64,000 nt of DNA from Allobosea sp. UNC402CLCol (GCF_000745475.1 NZ_KN050692.1:248001-312000), one strand, 5' to 3'; counted from the first letter of the stretch, positions 41,703 through 50,559 are shown. Notes: generated from the letters alone by a model not told the origin. Numbers and translations are program-made.

Positions 41703-42644
41703 TTACTGGCCCGGATCGAGATCGATGCCCTGCTGCACGAGACGGATGGGCTGCGGGCCCTGCCCGTCTGCACGAATGCAGGTGGCATCGGTGTAGTAGA
41801 TGTTCCCCTCGGTATCGCCGATAAGGTCGGCGACGAGAACGCGGTAGAGGCCGTCGTCCGCGAGCGATGGAATCATCGAATTCTGGACTTCTGCCGTAAA
41901 ATTTGGGCTGAGGGCGGCCTGATCGATGCTGGCCTGGTCGATCTTCAGCCGGGTGTCCGGACGAACCTTCGGATTCAGCAGCATCCGGACAATGATGCCG
42001 TCCAGCGTCTGGACGGGCCGCCCGACCATGCCGGTATCCGAGTTGATCACGAATGCCTCACCGGGGCGCGGCTCGTTGTTCTTGGTGATATTGAGCTTGT
42101 CGTTCTCGACGAACCAGCTCGAGCCGGTTGAAAAAGCGATGTCGCGCATGACGTCGCGCGCCATTCCGAACAGCACTCGGGGCCGCGGCATCTGCTTGGT
42201 CCCCAGATCGGCGATGTAGCCAGCCGTGATGCCGTGCGGCTTGAAGGCTTCCAGCACGACGTCAACCTGATCCTTGAAGGTCGACCCTGCCGCGAGCGTC
42301 TTGCTCACGGTGGCGAAGTTGTAGGCCTTGTCGCCAGACGTCGCGAGCAGCGAGCAATAGGTGTCGACGGGGTTCTCGCGCCCGGTCCGCTTCTGGATCA
42401 GGTTGCCCTTGAAGATGATCTCGCGGGCGCCCTGGTATCCAGCCGAGAGCGTGACGGACTGGCCCTCTTTCTTGATCTTCTGCGCCGTTGATTCCTTGAG
42501 ATTTGTGATTGTGATTTCGGCGGCATTCGGCGTCTGAAGCCGGTTCTGCGTCACCTTGAAACGGATCCGCAGATTGGAAACGTCGATGGTCTCGCCGCCG
42601 GCATCGATCGTCAGCGCGACATCTCTGATCCACTGGCGTGTCAT
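41703..42644 (-). CDS. baseplate hub protein
   Basis: 313 aa from ATG 42644, which overlaps the previous stop. IDVSNLRIRFKVTQNRLQTP and AEITITNLKESTAQKIKKEG, then LSAGYQGAREIIFKGNLIQK, are the pattern of hub proteins of the gp27/gpD type in myoviruses. The later part includes STGSSWFVENDKLNITKNN. It joins the spike to the tail tube. Confidence 0.82.
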   Translation of the reverse strand: MTRQWIRDVALTIDAGGETIDVSNLRIRFKVTQNRLQTPNAAEITITNLKESTAQKIKKEGQSVTLSAGYQGAREIIFKGNLIQKRTGRENPVDTYCSLLATSGDKAYNFATVSKTLAAGSTFKDQVDVVLEAFKPHGITAGYIADLGTKQMPRPRVLFGMARDVMRDIAFSTGSSWFVENDKLNITKNNEPRPGEAFVINSDTGMVGRPVQTLDGIIVRMLLNPKVRPDTRLKIDQASIDQAALSPNFTAEVQNSMIPSLADDGLYRVLVADLIGDTEGNIYYTDATCIRADGQGPQPIRLVQQGIDLDPGQ

Positions 42645-42955
42645 GGCGAGATGAAGAGGACTTTGCCGTTGGTGCCGAGATTGGCGTAGGTCGGCTCGAC
42701 GAGCTCGCTGCTGTCCGTCATGACCCTGATTTCGCCTGGGAAGCCGAGGTAATCGAACTGCTGCAGGACGTTCTCGCCGGCGGTGAGCGGGAGCCCTTGC
42801 ACCAGCGGGTTGCCGTCGATATCGGCGATGTCGATGAACCACCCTCCGTCAGGCGTGTCGCACCAGCCGAACCGAACCTGATACTCAACCGTGCCGAGCG
42901 TGATCGACATCTGCTGCGCCTGAGGCAGCAACGGAAACTCGTAGACGGTCGCCAT
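42641..42955 (-). CDS. baseplate/tail protein (plug-like small protein)
   Basis: 104 aa: YEFPLLPQAQQMSITLGTVE, QVRFGWCDTPDGGWFIDIAD and ENVLQQFDYLGFPGEIRV, a conserved block of small tail proteins that precede the hub in this phage type (DUF6983-like). No enzymatic features. Confidence 0.72.
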   Translation of the reverse strand: MATVYEFPLLPQAQQMSITLGTVEYQVRFGWCDTPDGGWFIDIADIDGNPLVQGLPLTAGENVLQQFDYLGFPGEIRVMTDSSELVEPTYANLGTNGKVLFISP

Positions 42956-43491
42956 CAGGCCCTCGCAGACGGTGACGCGAAGCCGCTCGTACCGGAACTC
43001 TTGAGCTGCTGCTGACCGACATTCGCGGTCGCGCCGGTTTTCGCTGGATTGGCCTGGGCCGAATTCGGAGCGCCAGTGGTCTGCGTCGAGACGATCCGCG
43101 CCTCGCGCAACCGTACCGAAATCAGCGAGATGTTCTCGGTCCGCTCGTCCTTGGACAGCGAGACCGAGCTCAGAAGCATGTTCTGGTACTGGCGCGAGCC
43201 AGTAGTGACCTCGAAGGGCTCGCGCTGCCGCTGAAGCGCTATAAGTTGCTCATAGGCCTCAGTGGCATACCCGACATAGCCGCCGGTCGAATCCGACCAC
43301 GCAATCTGCATCTCGATCTCGGACGGACGGAAGAACGCATGATCCGAAATCGAGGCGCCGCGCTCGACCGGATGGTCCGTCACTACCATCTCGTCCTTGC
43401 TGATCTCGCGGATCACGACATCGGGGATCAGCGTCCCGATCTGGCGCGTCCCTGTCGTCAGCAGCGCGAAGGTGTCATCGATCAGCGCCAT
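42955..43491 (-). CDS. Dit-like phage tail/baseplate protein
   Basis: 178 aa. LIPDVVIREISKDEMVVTDH and PVERGASISDHAFFRPSEIE match the N-terminal domain of Dit-like tail proteins; a linker rich in Ala/Thr/Gln makes up the C-terminus. It probably forms the ring between tail tube and baseplate hub. Confidence 0.78.
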   Translation of the reverse strand: MALIDDTFALLTTGTRQIGTLIPDVVIREISKDEMVVTDHPVERGASISDHAFFRPSEIEMQIAWSDSTGGYVGYATEAYEQLIALQRQREPFEVTTGSRQYQNMLLSSVSLSKDERTENISLISVRLREARIVSTQTTGAPNSAQANPAKTGATANVGQQQLKSSGTSGFASPSARA

Positions 43492-43551
43492 ATGTGAACC
43501 GGTTCCCTATCTGGGGCGACTGCCATATGATCTGGGCCCTCGGAGGCAGGC

Positions 43552-43875
43552 ATGCGCGCGATACTGGTAGCTCTGGCGATGGTAGCTAGCGGGGCAGCGA
43601 TGGCCGCCCCAGCCCGTTGCCTGTTGGTCGTGGATGGCAAGACCTACCTCAACGGCCCCTGCCCCGTGGATGTCTCAAAGGATGGGAGCTTCAGCATCGG
43701 GACGGGCCCCAAAGCTTCGTACTTCGCCTATGTCACGGTCGAAGGGCCTGGCGTTGCCAAGGGCTCCTGGAACGAAGAGCGCGGCGCGAGCCATGCCCAT
43801 ACGGACCTCGGCCAGCTTCGCCGCAACGATGCTTGCTGGCAGAACGACAGGGCGATCGTATGCGCTTGGCGCTGA
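43552..43875 (+). CDS. secreted protein, moron
   Basis: 107 aa on the strand opposite to the tail genes. A Sec signal peptide (MRAILVALAMVASGAAMAAP) is followed by a small domain with four Cys (PARCLLVVDGKTYLNGPCPV ... NDACWQND ... AIVCAWR), probably two disulfides. Periplasmic or secreted. It forms a two-gene unit with the next gene (16-bp overlap). Morons of this kind often modify the lysogen surface; the function here is unknown. Confidence 0.72.
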   Translation: MRAILVALAMVASGAAMAAPARCLLVVDGKTYLNGPCPVDVSKDGSFSIGTGPKASYFAYVTVEGPGVAKGSWNEERGASHAHTDLGQLRRNDACWQNDRAIVCAWR

Positions 43876-44192
43876 CCGCCTTGCTGGGGCTCATCACCAC
43901 TGCCGTAGCCCGAGCGGAAACACCATTGCCCATGATCGATGTTGAAAGCCGCTGCACCGTGGCAGCCGATCGCGGCATCCAGCGTGCGGATTGTATCAAC
44001 AGCGAGCAGCGCGCCTACGATCTGTTAGGCAGCCAATGGGAACGCGTGGAAGACCGGTTTCGAATAGGCTGCGTCAAACAATTCGGCGGGGTGCTGATGG
44101 CTTATACAGCCCTGGCACGCTGCGCAGCCGATAGCTTGATGGTCCAGGATCTAAACCGGAAGCGGGAGGAAAAGCCGTTTCGCTATCGCTAG
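43860..44192 (+). CDS. secreted Cys-rich protein, moron
   Basis: 110 aa from ATG 43860. A signal peptide (MRLALTALLGLITTAVARAE) precedes a helical domain with four Cys (CTVAADRGIQRADCINSEQR ... RIGCVKQFGG ... LARCAADSL). The layout recalls LprI-type lysozyme-inhibitor proteins, though the match is weak. Co-transcribed with the preceding secreted protein and convergent on the tape-measure gene (4-bp overlap). Confidence 0.68.
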   Translation: MRLALTALLGLITTAVARAETPLPMIDVESRCTVAADRGIQRADCINSEQRAYDLLGSQWERVEDRFRIGCVKQFGGVLMAYTALARCAADSLMVQDLNRKREEKPFRYR

Positions 44193-46165
44193 CGAACCGC
44201 GCCCGTCATGTTCCGAAGCATCCGGCCGTTGACGCCGTTCTGAGCATCAGCGACCGCCGAGGCCGTGGCGCTGGGGTCCGATCCTCCAAGGATGGTGATC
44301 TCGGTCTTCTGCGCCATGTCGACGTTGGTGTTGTTGTTCGCCGCCGGCGGCACAAGCGGAGAGCCGCTCGGCTGGATGCCGCTGCCGATCAGAGCAGCAT
44401 TGGACTGGACCGCCGCCATTGATCCGGCATTGAGCCGCGAGAACGGCGTATAGGCGGGGATAGTTCCCGCTTCAGCCTGCGCCGCTGCCGCTCGTTCCGC
44501 GGCGCGAAGGGCACGCTGTGCCCACTTGTTGCGGGACGGGTAGTTCTTGATGCCCGCCTGCTCGAAGGTGTTCTCGAACGCGACGGTCGCATCCTCGACA
44601 CTGCCTGCGCGCTTCACGGCGGAAACCGCGCCCTTGTGCGAGGTACGCAACTCGTGGCGCAGAAACCCGTAGTTGGCTTCGTCGGATGCTGGATCGAGGC
44701 CCTTTTCTGCCGCCCATGCTTCAAAGGCACGCCGGCGCGGCCCCGTCCACTGAGCCCACCCATAACCGCCACGCCCTGAAGTGGGATTGCGCTCCTGAAG
44801 CTCATTGAGGCCACCGCTCTCATGGCCCAGATTGCCGACGATGCCGGCGGCCTGCTCACGGGTGAACCCGAAGTCAGCCATCAGGCGATTGATGATGCCG
44901 GGGGCCTTTTGCGTGAAGGTGCTGCCGCGGATCGGCGCGTTGCTGTCGCCGCGCCCACCGCCGCCAGAAGGCGCGTCCTGGCCGCCCATGAACTTCGGCA
45001 TCGTGCGCTGCCACCAGTTACGCTTGTCGGTAATCTGCGGCGCGCTGCCCGGCGTGCCATCGTTCGGGGTCTTGCCCCAGGTGCCATTGGCGCGACGGCG
45101 CGCAATCTCCTGGTCCTCGCCGCCGTTGGCCGGGCTGGTGCTCAGCGCCAGAGCGCCGGCCGCACCCAAGGTGAGCGGATTGATGCCGAGCTTCAGCAGC
45201 ATGGCGCCCCACCCAGCCCCGATGGCGGTAAATGCCCCCAGGATCCGCAGCAGCCATGATCCGACGAGCCATACGGCGAAGGCTTCCAATGCAACCTGCA
45301 AGCCGCTCTGCCCCGTCAGGGACTGCGCGATTTTGTCGAACGCTTCCCAAGCCGGCGTCAGGGCCTGAACCAGCTTCTGGAACGCCGCAGCAAGCCATGC
45401 CGCCGCTTTGCCCGCCTCGTCGAAGAACGTGACGATCTTGTCGGCATTGCGGATCAGGAAATCATCGACGTCCTTGACGAACGAGGCCAGCGAGCGACCG
45501 AGCGTCTGCTCAAGCTTCGCGCCGATCAGCTCCGCGGTCGCCCCGAGCGAGCGCCAAGCCTGGGTGAGCTGGTTGCCGATATCGGCCGCCTGCTTTTGGT
45601 CCACGCCGAGCGCGCGCGCCTTGGCGGCATACTCATCCATGAACCGGGTGAGGTCGCCGGACTTGATTGCATTGTAGGTGCGTTCATCGATCCCGAGCGC
45701 CTCGAGATACTGGAGCGCGACGTATTGCGGCTTCTTCGATAGCGCCTTGGCGAGATCCTGAACGATTGCGGTCGTCTCGCGCAGCCTGCCGTTCTCGCGG
45801 GTGGCCACGCCGAGCGACTTGACCAGGCTCTCATAGCCCGGATTGCTGCGCATCTTCTGCGCGAAGCTCTCGATCGAGGCGAGCGCGCCCTGATACGAGC
45901 CGCCGAGCTGCGACACCGCATAGCTCAGGCCCTTGATGTTCTGAACCGACGCGCCGGCGCGCTGCGCGGTGAAATAGATTTCGTCGAAACCAGCCGCAAT
46001 CTTTGTCACAACCGCGCCGATGCCGGTGGCGATCCCCAGCAGCGTGACATTCATCTTGATGACGGCCTTCGTGGCCGCACCAACGCTGTTCAGGAACTTC
46101 GCTTCCGACCCGCCATCGATCTTATAGCCGATGCCGACCAGAAATTCCTTGATCGTATCAGCCAC
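44189..46165 (-). CDS. tail tape measure protein with tail-tip lysozyme domain
   Basis: 658 aa from GTG 46165. Residues ~1-260 are long helices with a membrane-like segment (MNVTLLGIATGIGAVVTKIA); ~290-345 carries more hydrophobic helices (FAVWLVGSWLLRILGAFTAI). Residues ~420-560 form a phage tail lysozyme domain (FTREQAAGIVGNLGHESGGL; GRGGYGWAQWTGPRRRAFEA) with the Glu of GHES as likely catalyst. The tail end is short for a myovirus, so the tail is probably short. It sets tail length and opens the cell wall at injection. Confidence 0.9.
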   Translation of the reverse strand: MADTIKEFLVGIGYKIDGGSEAKFLNSVGAATKAVIKMNVTLLGIATGIGAVVTKIAAGFDEIYFTAQRAGASVQNIKGLSYAVSQLGGSYQGALASIESFAQKMRSNPGYESLVKSLGVATRENGRLRETTAIVQDLAKALSKKPQYVALQYLEALGIDERTYNAIKSGDLTRFMDEYAAKARALGVDQKQAADIGNQLTQAWRSLGATAELIGAKLEQTLGRSLASFVKDVDDFLIRNADKIVTFFDEAGKAAAWLAAAFQKLVQALTPAWEAFDKIAQSLTGQSGLQVALEAFAVWLVGSWLLRILGAFTAIGAGWGAMLLKLGINPLTLGAAGALALSTSPANGGEDQEIARRRANGTWGKTPNDGTPGSAPQITDKRNWWQRTMPKFMGGQDAPSGGGGRGDSNAPIRGSTFTQKAPGIINRLMADFGFTREQAAGIVGNLGHESGGLNELQERNPTSGRGGYGWAQWTGPRRRAFEAWAAEKGLDPASDEANYGFLRHELRTSHKGAVSAVKRAGSVEDATVAFENTFEQAGIKNYPSRNKWAQRALRAAERAAAAQAEAGTIPAYTPFSRLNAGSMAAVQSNAALIGSGIQPSGSPLVPPAANNNTNVDMAQKTEITILGGSDPSATASAVADAQNGVNGRMLRNMTGAVR

Positions 46166-46307
46166 GGGGTTTGCTCGCTTCGTTGGCGCGCCAGGCGTTC
46201 TCGTCCATGGCCGTGATGGCGTCGTTCATGTCGGCGACGTCGCAGAGCGTCAGAGTGCCGTCGATCAGGCTCTCGTATTTGCAGAGGCCGCGGAGGACCG
46301 GGCGCAT
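46158..46307 (-). CDS. tail assembly protein, T-type (frameshift partner; DUF6889-like)
   Basis: 49 aa if started at ATG 46307: MRPVLRGLCKYESLIDGTLT, LCDVADMNDAITAMDENAWR. The frame is open upstream through the end of the chaperone gene and is the -1 frame relative to it, so the product may be made as a fusion by frameshifting at 46394-46400. Stop overlaps the tape-measure start by 8 bp. The size and place match the lambda T or Mu-type partner. Confidence 0.75.
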   Translation of the reverse strand: MRPVLRGLCKYESLIDGTLTLCDVADMNDAITAMDENAWRANEASKPRG

Positions 46308-46348
46308 CAGCAGATCCGCTCCATCGGGAAGAGCGATCGGGTCGAACT

Positions 46349-46831
46349 CTAGGGCTGGGCGGCTGCTATCGACTTGGAGACCAGCCCGAAGAAAAAAGGG
46401 GCGAGTTCGACCACCAGCACCTTCATCATGATCGCGACGCTATCGGCGCCGTCCAGGTTGTCGTCGAGGAGGCGTTCGGATTGCGTGCCCCAGATCGGAA
46501 CCCATCCAGCGTCGCCGTCCCGCTTGCGCTTCACGCGCGAGAGGCACTTTGCCTGAACGTAGTCATAGGTCTCGTCCGGCATCTGGGCGAGGAGGTTCGA
46601 TGCAGCCTCGAGCCCCGGCATGACCGTCTCCTGGAGGTTCATGTCCAGAAGCGCGCCAGGGTTCTCCTTGAGCTTGTCGAGCGTGCCGGCCGGGATCATC
46701 GCCGTAACCGACGGGAGGATGCTAACCAGGAGAGGCTGGACGCGACGGGCAACATGCTGCTGCGTCTTGGCGTCCATCGGCTCAGCCCGATAGGTCTGGC
46801 TGCCGATCGTGAATTCGACGGGCTCGCGCAT
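46349..46831 (-). CDS. tail assembly chaperone (G-type)
   Basis: 160 aa from ATG 46831 (overlaps the tail-tube stop). Starts MREPVEFTIGSQTYRAEPMD; then KTQQHVARRVQPLLVSILPS and a helical C-terminal half ending VELAPFFFGLVSKSIAAAQP. It lies between tail tube and tape measure, the fixed place of the G/T chaperones that coat the tape measure before tube assembly. A slippery heptamer lies 43 nt before its stop. Confidence 0.82.
   Translation of the reverse strand: MREPVEFTIGSQTYRAEPMDAKTQQHVARRVQPLLVSILPSVTAMIPAGTLDKLKENPGALLDMNLQETVMPGLEAASNLLAQMPDETYDYVQAKCLSRVKRKRDGDAGWVPIWGTQSERLLDDNLDGADSVAIMMKVLVVELAPFFFGLVSKSIAAAQP
46394..46400 (-). promoter_or_regulatory. programmed -1 ribosomal frameshift site (C CCT TTT)
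   Basis: On the minus strand the chaperone codons GCC CCT TTT TTC contain C CCT TTT, a canonical X XXY YYZ slippery heptamer exactly in the zero frame. The -1 frame is open from there to the T-type stop at 46158; the +1 frame meets a stop after about ten codons. This matches the conserved G/GT frameshift of long-tailed phages. Confidence 0.78.
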
Positions 46832-47292
46832 CAGATCGCCGCCGGCGTGCCGGTCCCGAGCTTCTGGTCGATCCGACCCGAGTTCCAAGTCCACTCGACG
46901 ATCTGTCCTGTCTTGCCGTTGTTGAGATCGGGCACCTTTCGCCAACCACAGCCGGCGCAGGAAATGACATCGCCGCGGGCAGGATTGCGGAGGACGATGG
47001 TGCCGTCGCCGTACGTGGCGCCGGATTGGCGCTCCGCATTCATCGCGTCGTTCAGCAATGCGTTGGTGGGCGAAGTCTTGAGAAGCCGAAGTGTGACGGT
47101 TCCCGCCCGACCGGAATGCAGGCTGTGCATGTAGCTGCCATCCGCGCCGATCGTGAGGGTGCCGATATCGTCGACCTGCGTGATGCTGATGCCCTCTTCA
47201 GCGACCCCGGCGCCATTGCCGATTGCGAAGGTGCCGCCCGGCCCCGAATACGAGGCGCTGACATCGGCGAAGGAATAGGTGGTCGTGCCCAT
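46831..47292 (-). CDS. tail tube protein (DUF3277 family)
   Basis: 153 aa. Starts MGTTTYSFADVSASYSGPGG; VDDIGTLTIGADGSYMHSLH; SGRAGTVTLRLLKTSPTNAL; ends WTWNSGRIDQKLG. This is the DUF3277/inner tube family that pairs with DUF3383 sheaths. Placed 14 bp after the sheath gene. Confidence 0.87.
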   Translation of the reverse strand: MGTTTYSFADVSASYSGPGGTFAIGNGAGVAEEGISITQVDDIGTLTIGADGSYMHSLHSGRAGTVTLRLLKTSPTNALLNDAMNAERQSGATYGDGTIVLRNPARGDVISCAGCGWRKVPDLNNGKTGQIVEWTWNSGRIDQKLGTGTPAAI

Positions 47293-47306
47293 GAGAGCCC
47301 CTCAGG

Positions 47307-49115
47307 TCAGCGATTGACGGAGATCAGCACCGGCACGCTGTGCACGGCGCCAGCAAGTTTGGTCGCGATTTGGAAAACGACGGACTCGCGAGCTTCGCGG
47401 TTGGCCTGAGCCTGGCTTGCAACCGGCGGCGCATAAACATAGTAGCCCGTCGGCAGTGTATCCCCGGTCTTCAACTGCCCAATTCCAGCGGCATTCCAGA
47501 CGCCGGGCGCAATCAGCCCATTGGTACGAGCCTGAATCAGCCGTTTCTCCATGATGGTCTGGAGCGTCGTCATACCCTCGTCGGTCTGAGGGATCTTCGG
47601 GAAGGTGTAGAGCGCGTTGTAGACGGCGGTCTGAAGGTCGTTCTCCAGCCAGTCGAGGCCGTGCCATTCGTCAAAGAACGATCCGTCCGAGTTCGTTCCG
47701 AACTGCAGGATCGCGGTCGCATTGTCGTAGTTGACGAAGACGTTGACGTTCTTCGCCTTCAGCGTCGCGGCTTGGCTTTCGGTCAGGGTCTCGGCAACGA
47801 CGCCGGGTTCCTGCTTGAACATCATCGTGATGGTGGTGTTCGAGCCCTGGAAATTGACCGTCGACGCCCTCCCGAAGAACGACGCGATGGCCTGAGGCGA
47901 GGACGTCGAATACTGAATGAAGGACCGCTTGTAGCCGGCCACTTTGAGCTGCGAGCCGAGGTCGGTCGAGATCGTGGAATCCACCGCCGTGGTGTCGGTC
48001 GTGGTGAAGCCGATGCGGCGCTTCTTGCCCTGCCCTTCGATAAAGGCGGCTGCCGCGAGGCAGGATGGGATATCGACGTTGGGCTCGGCGATCACCGCCG
48101 CATACCAGTCGCCCGAGGCGTTGACGAGTGCCTGAAGGGCCTGGGTCAGTGTCTCCGCAACGATGCCGTTCGCCGGGGCGCTGGCTTGCCCAGCCTTACC
48201 CTTGAGGAGGGCCGCGACCGACGTACCTGCACCGCCCGAAAGCGTCGCGCCGGAGACAGTGATATTCGTGCCGCTTTTGGCCAGGGTGTAGGCGTTGCCG
48301 CCGGTGCCGGGCGCGTCCGCGATAACGTAGACGTTCGTCCCCACCGCCAGGAAGTTCATCAGAGCGATGTTGACGTCGGTCGAGGTGTTCAGGAACGCGG
48401 CGAGATCCGTCGCCATCTGAGCCGGTGAAGCCGAGATGTTGATCTGGTTCCCGGTTGCGCCAGACGCCTTGAAGGTGATGGCGGTGCCATTGACGGTGAC
48501 GGTGTCATTCACCGCCGGCAGACCACTGAACCCGATGCTGCCGAACGCAGTCGGATCGGCGAGATAGCCGATCGTCGAGGTGGCGCCAGTCGAGCCGGAT
48601 TTGATGACGAACCGGCTGTTGACCGCATCCCAGATGACCGTGGACCCAGCCACCAGCGCCGCAACTGCGGTCTGGATCACCGAAGCCACACCATTGAGGT
48701 TGGTCTGCGCCGAGAAGTTGAGGCCGGAAACCGTGCGGGGGATGCTGTCGAGGATGAAATAGAAGGCGCCGGCGGTGATCGCGGTGAAGTTGGCGATCAA
48801 CTGTTCCGTCGAAGACAGCACGCCGCCGTTGAGCGTCGCATGCGTCGCGGTGCGGGCCCAGCGGCCGATGTAGTAGATCGACGGCTGCGGCGTCTGGCCG
48901 AAATGGCGCGCCGCGGCCAGATACTCCGGATCAGTTGTCGAGAAATCGGCGGCGACACCGGTCAGGTTCGAATAGCCACGGATGCGCTGGTTGATGTCGA
49001 TGACATCAGTCGCCCCGACGGCGATGCCGGCGCCGAAATTGCGCGTCGGCGCCGCAACGGGCGCCAGGCTGATGTTGATGTTAACGATGTCGCTGACAGC
49101 GAGCCCTTGGGCCAT
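47307..49115 (-). CDS. contractile tail sheath protein (DUF3383 family)
   Basis: 602 aa. Starts GLAVSDIVNINISLAPVAAP; NFGAGIAVGATDVIDINQRI; C-terminal QTAVYNALYTFPKIPQTDEG and SVVFQIATKLAGAVHSVPVL. These are DUF3383 marks. A Ser/Thr/Gly-rich insert domain at ~180-320 probably faces outward. Its presence shows that the phage tail contracts (myovirus morphology). Confidence 0.9.
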   Translation of the reverse strand: MAQGLAVSDIVNINISLAPVAAPTRNFGAGIAVGATDVIDINQRIRGYSNLTGVAADFSTTDPEYLAAARHFGQTPQPSIYYIGRWARTATHATLNGGVLSSTEQLIANFTAITAGAFYFILDSIPRTVSGLNFSAQTNLNGVASVIQTAVAALVAGSTVIWDAVNSRFVIKSGSTGATSTIGYLADPTAFGSIGFSGLPAVNDTVTVNGTAITFKASGATGNQINISASPAQMATDLAAFLNTSTDVNIALMNFLAVGTNVYVIADAPGTGGNAYTLAKSGTNITVSGATLSGGAGTSVAALLKGKAGQASAPANGIVAETLTQALQALVNASGDWYAAVIAEPNVDIPSCLAAAAFIEGQGKKRRIGFTTTDTTAVDSTISTDLGSQLKVAGYKRSFIQYSTSSPQAIASFFGRASTVNFQGSNTTITMMFKQEPGVVAETLTESQAATLKAKNVNVFVNYDNATAILQFGTNSDGSFFDEWHGLDWLENDLQTAVYNALYTFPKIPQTDEGMTTLQTIMEKRLIQARTNGLIAPGVWNAAGIGQLKTGDTLPTGYYVYAPPVASQAQANREARESVVFQIATKLAGAVHSVPVLISVNR

Positions 49116-49117
49116 GA

Positions 49118-49699
49118 TCAGGTCTCCACGATGAAGGGCTGGGTGGCTTCAGGGGTCGAGATCGAACCCTGAGCCGAGAGAAGGTTGAGGATGGGGTAGG
49201 AGCGCGTGATTACGCGCCGGAACTGCATCTCAAGGTCGACCTTGCGGATGTAGCGCTCGTTGACGATGTCGGTTGCCGTGCGGGCCCGGCTGCAATCCAG
49301 GAGCGCGACGCCCACTGCGTTCAGCGCGTCCCAGTTTTGCTTGATCCAGAGCCCGTCGCGGAGCTGGGAAGCCTTCGAATAGCCGTTGGGCCCGTAGAAG
49401 CTGGCGAGCATTGTCAGCGTCTCGTGCCGCGTCAGTTCGGTGCTTCCATCGCCCTCTGGATGATGTTGTTGGTGAGCGCCCCAGTCCGCATCGAGATCCA
49501 TGATCCCGAAGGCGCACCAAGAGACGTTGTCGGGCGGCATCGGTGGCGGTTTTGGCTGCCAGCGTGGCCGAACATTCACCCGGGTGATCGCGGTGAGGCC
49601 AGAGATCGTGTTGCCAATCAGATCCTCAAAGGCATCATCCTCGACAGGCGTCGTGGTCGACGGGACCAGAGGTCCGCCGGTCGCTGACGTGTTGGCCAT
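49118..49699 (-). CDS. neck terminator / tail completion protein (gp12-like, LIC12616 type)
   Basis: 193 aa. LIGNTISGLTAITRVNVRPR, WQPKPPPMPPDNVSWCAFGI and LDCSRARTATDIVNERYIRK, then VDLEMQFRRVITRSYPILNL, are the family blocks. It caps the tail tube where it joins the head. Ends 3 bp from the sheath start. Confidence 0.82.
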   Translation of the reverse strand: MANTSATGGPLVPSTTTPVEDDAFEDLIGNTISGLTAITRVNVRPRWQPKPPPMPPDNVSWCAFGIMDLDADWGAHQQHHPEGDGSTELTRHETLTMLASFYGPNGYSKASQLRDGLWIKQNWDALNAVGVALLDCSRARTATDIVNERYIRKVDLEMQFRRVITRSYPILNLLSAQGSISTPEATQPFIVET

Positions 49700-49705
49700 G
49701 TCGGA

Positions 49706-50074
49706 TCACCGCAGATCGAGCAGGCGGCAGGTCGCGCAGGTGAAACCGGCGCCGTATCGGGAATAATCATCGACCACGACGACGGTCCATTTCCGGCCGT
49801 TCCAGTCGAGCTCGTCGGCATCGACGCCGTTGCCACCCTCGGTGAAGGTGAAGGTGGAATGGACGATGATGGAGCCTTCCGACAGCGCCGCCTGGGGATT
49901 GCGCTGGAGGTTGCGGCCCTTGTCGGAGGTGACGACGCATAGGATCGCTGTCGATGTCGTCGTGACCGTGGTACGGCCCGTGACAGGGTCAACAGCCACC
50001 GCGTTGCGATAGACCGTGGCGGTGTCAGCGAACTCCGGATCGTCCAGGATTTCGGAGACGTCGAGAGTTGGCAT
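49706..50074 (-). CDS. head-closure / neck protein
   Basis: 122 aa from ATG 50074, overlapping the previous stop (TGATG). Starts MPTLDVSEILDDPEFADTAT and continues as a beta-rich domain (VSEGSIIVHSTFTF-like; LDWNGRKWTVVVVDDYSRYG). Position between the gp10-like and neck-terminator genes fits a head-to-tail stopper. Confidence 0.72.
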   Translation of the reverse strand: MPTLDVSEILDDPEFADTATVYRNAVAVDPVTGRTTVTTTSTAILCVVTSDKGRNLQRNPQAALSEGSIIVHSTFTFTEGGNGVDADELDWNGRKWTVVVVDDYSRYGAGFTCATCRLLDLR

Positions 50075-50559
50075 CACTCGCCCTTCTTCCGAACCACGTG
50101 CGTGATGGCTCGACGGTACTGCCCCGTATCGATCAGCGGCTTCGTACCGGTGCGGCCTTTGGCATTGCGCTTGGCGATCGTGACCGGCGATAGCGGCGCG
50201 AACGGCCCTTCGGTGATCTTCACCTTCACTGCGTTCTCCGCGACGATCCCGACTGCGGTCAGGGTGGCATCGGCGTCCGACGATTTGCCTGAAAGCGCGG
50301 CTTGCGCCCCGGTCTTCATCCGCTTCTCGATCTTGTCGCGAGCGGATTCGACGCCAGGCACCAGATGCGGCCGCGGCGGGATGTTCTGGGTCGGGGAACC
50401 CGTCTCCATCAGGTAGCCGATTTCGGCATTGCTGATGGCGTCGCCGTCGTCGCGCCCGGCCGCTGTGTCTGGGATCCCGACCAGCACCTCTTTCGAGGTC
50501 AAGTCCTTGATCGCTTTGAGGAGAGCCGGCACGCCGTCCTTCGTGATCTTGACGGTCAC
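50074..50559 (-). CDS. head-tail joining protein (HK97 gp10-like)
   Basis: 161 aa. MTVKITKDGVPALLKAIKDL and KEVLVGIPDTAAGRDDGDAI, AEIGYLMETGSPTQNIPPRP (the ...NIPPRPFL-like signature of this family), and PLIDTGQYRRAITHVV at the end. It connects neck and tail. 4-bp overlap with the DUF4054 gene. Confidence 0.85.
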   Translation of the reverse strand: MTVKITKDGVPALLKAIKDLTSKEVLVGIPDTAAGRDDGDAISNAEIGYLMETGSPTQNIPPRPHLVPGVESARDKIEKRMKTGAQAALSGKSSDADATLTAVGIVAENAVKVKITEGPFAPLSPVTIAKRNAKGRTGTKPLIDTGQYRRAITHVVRKKGE

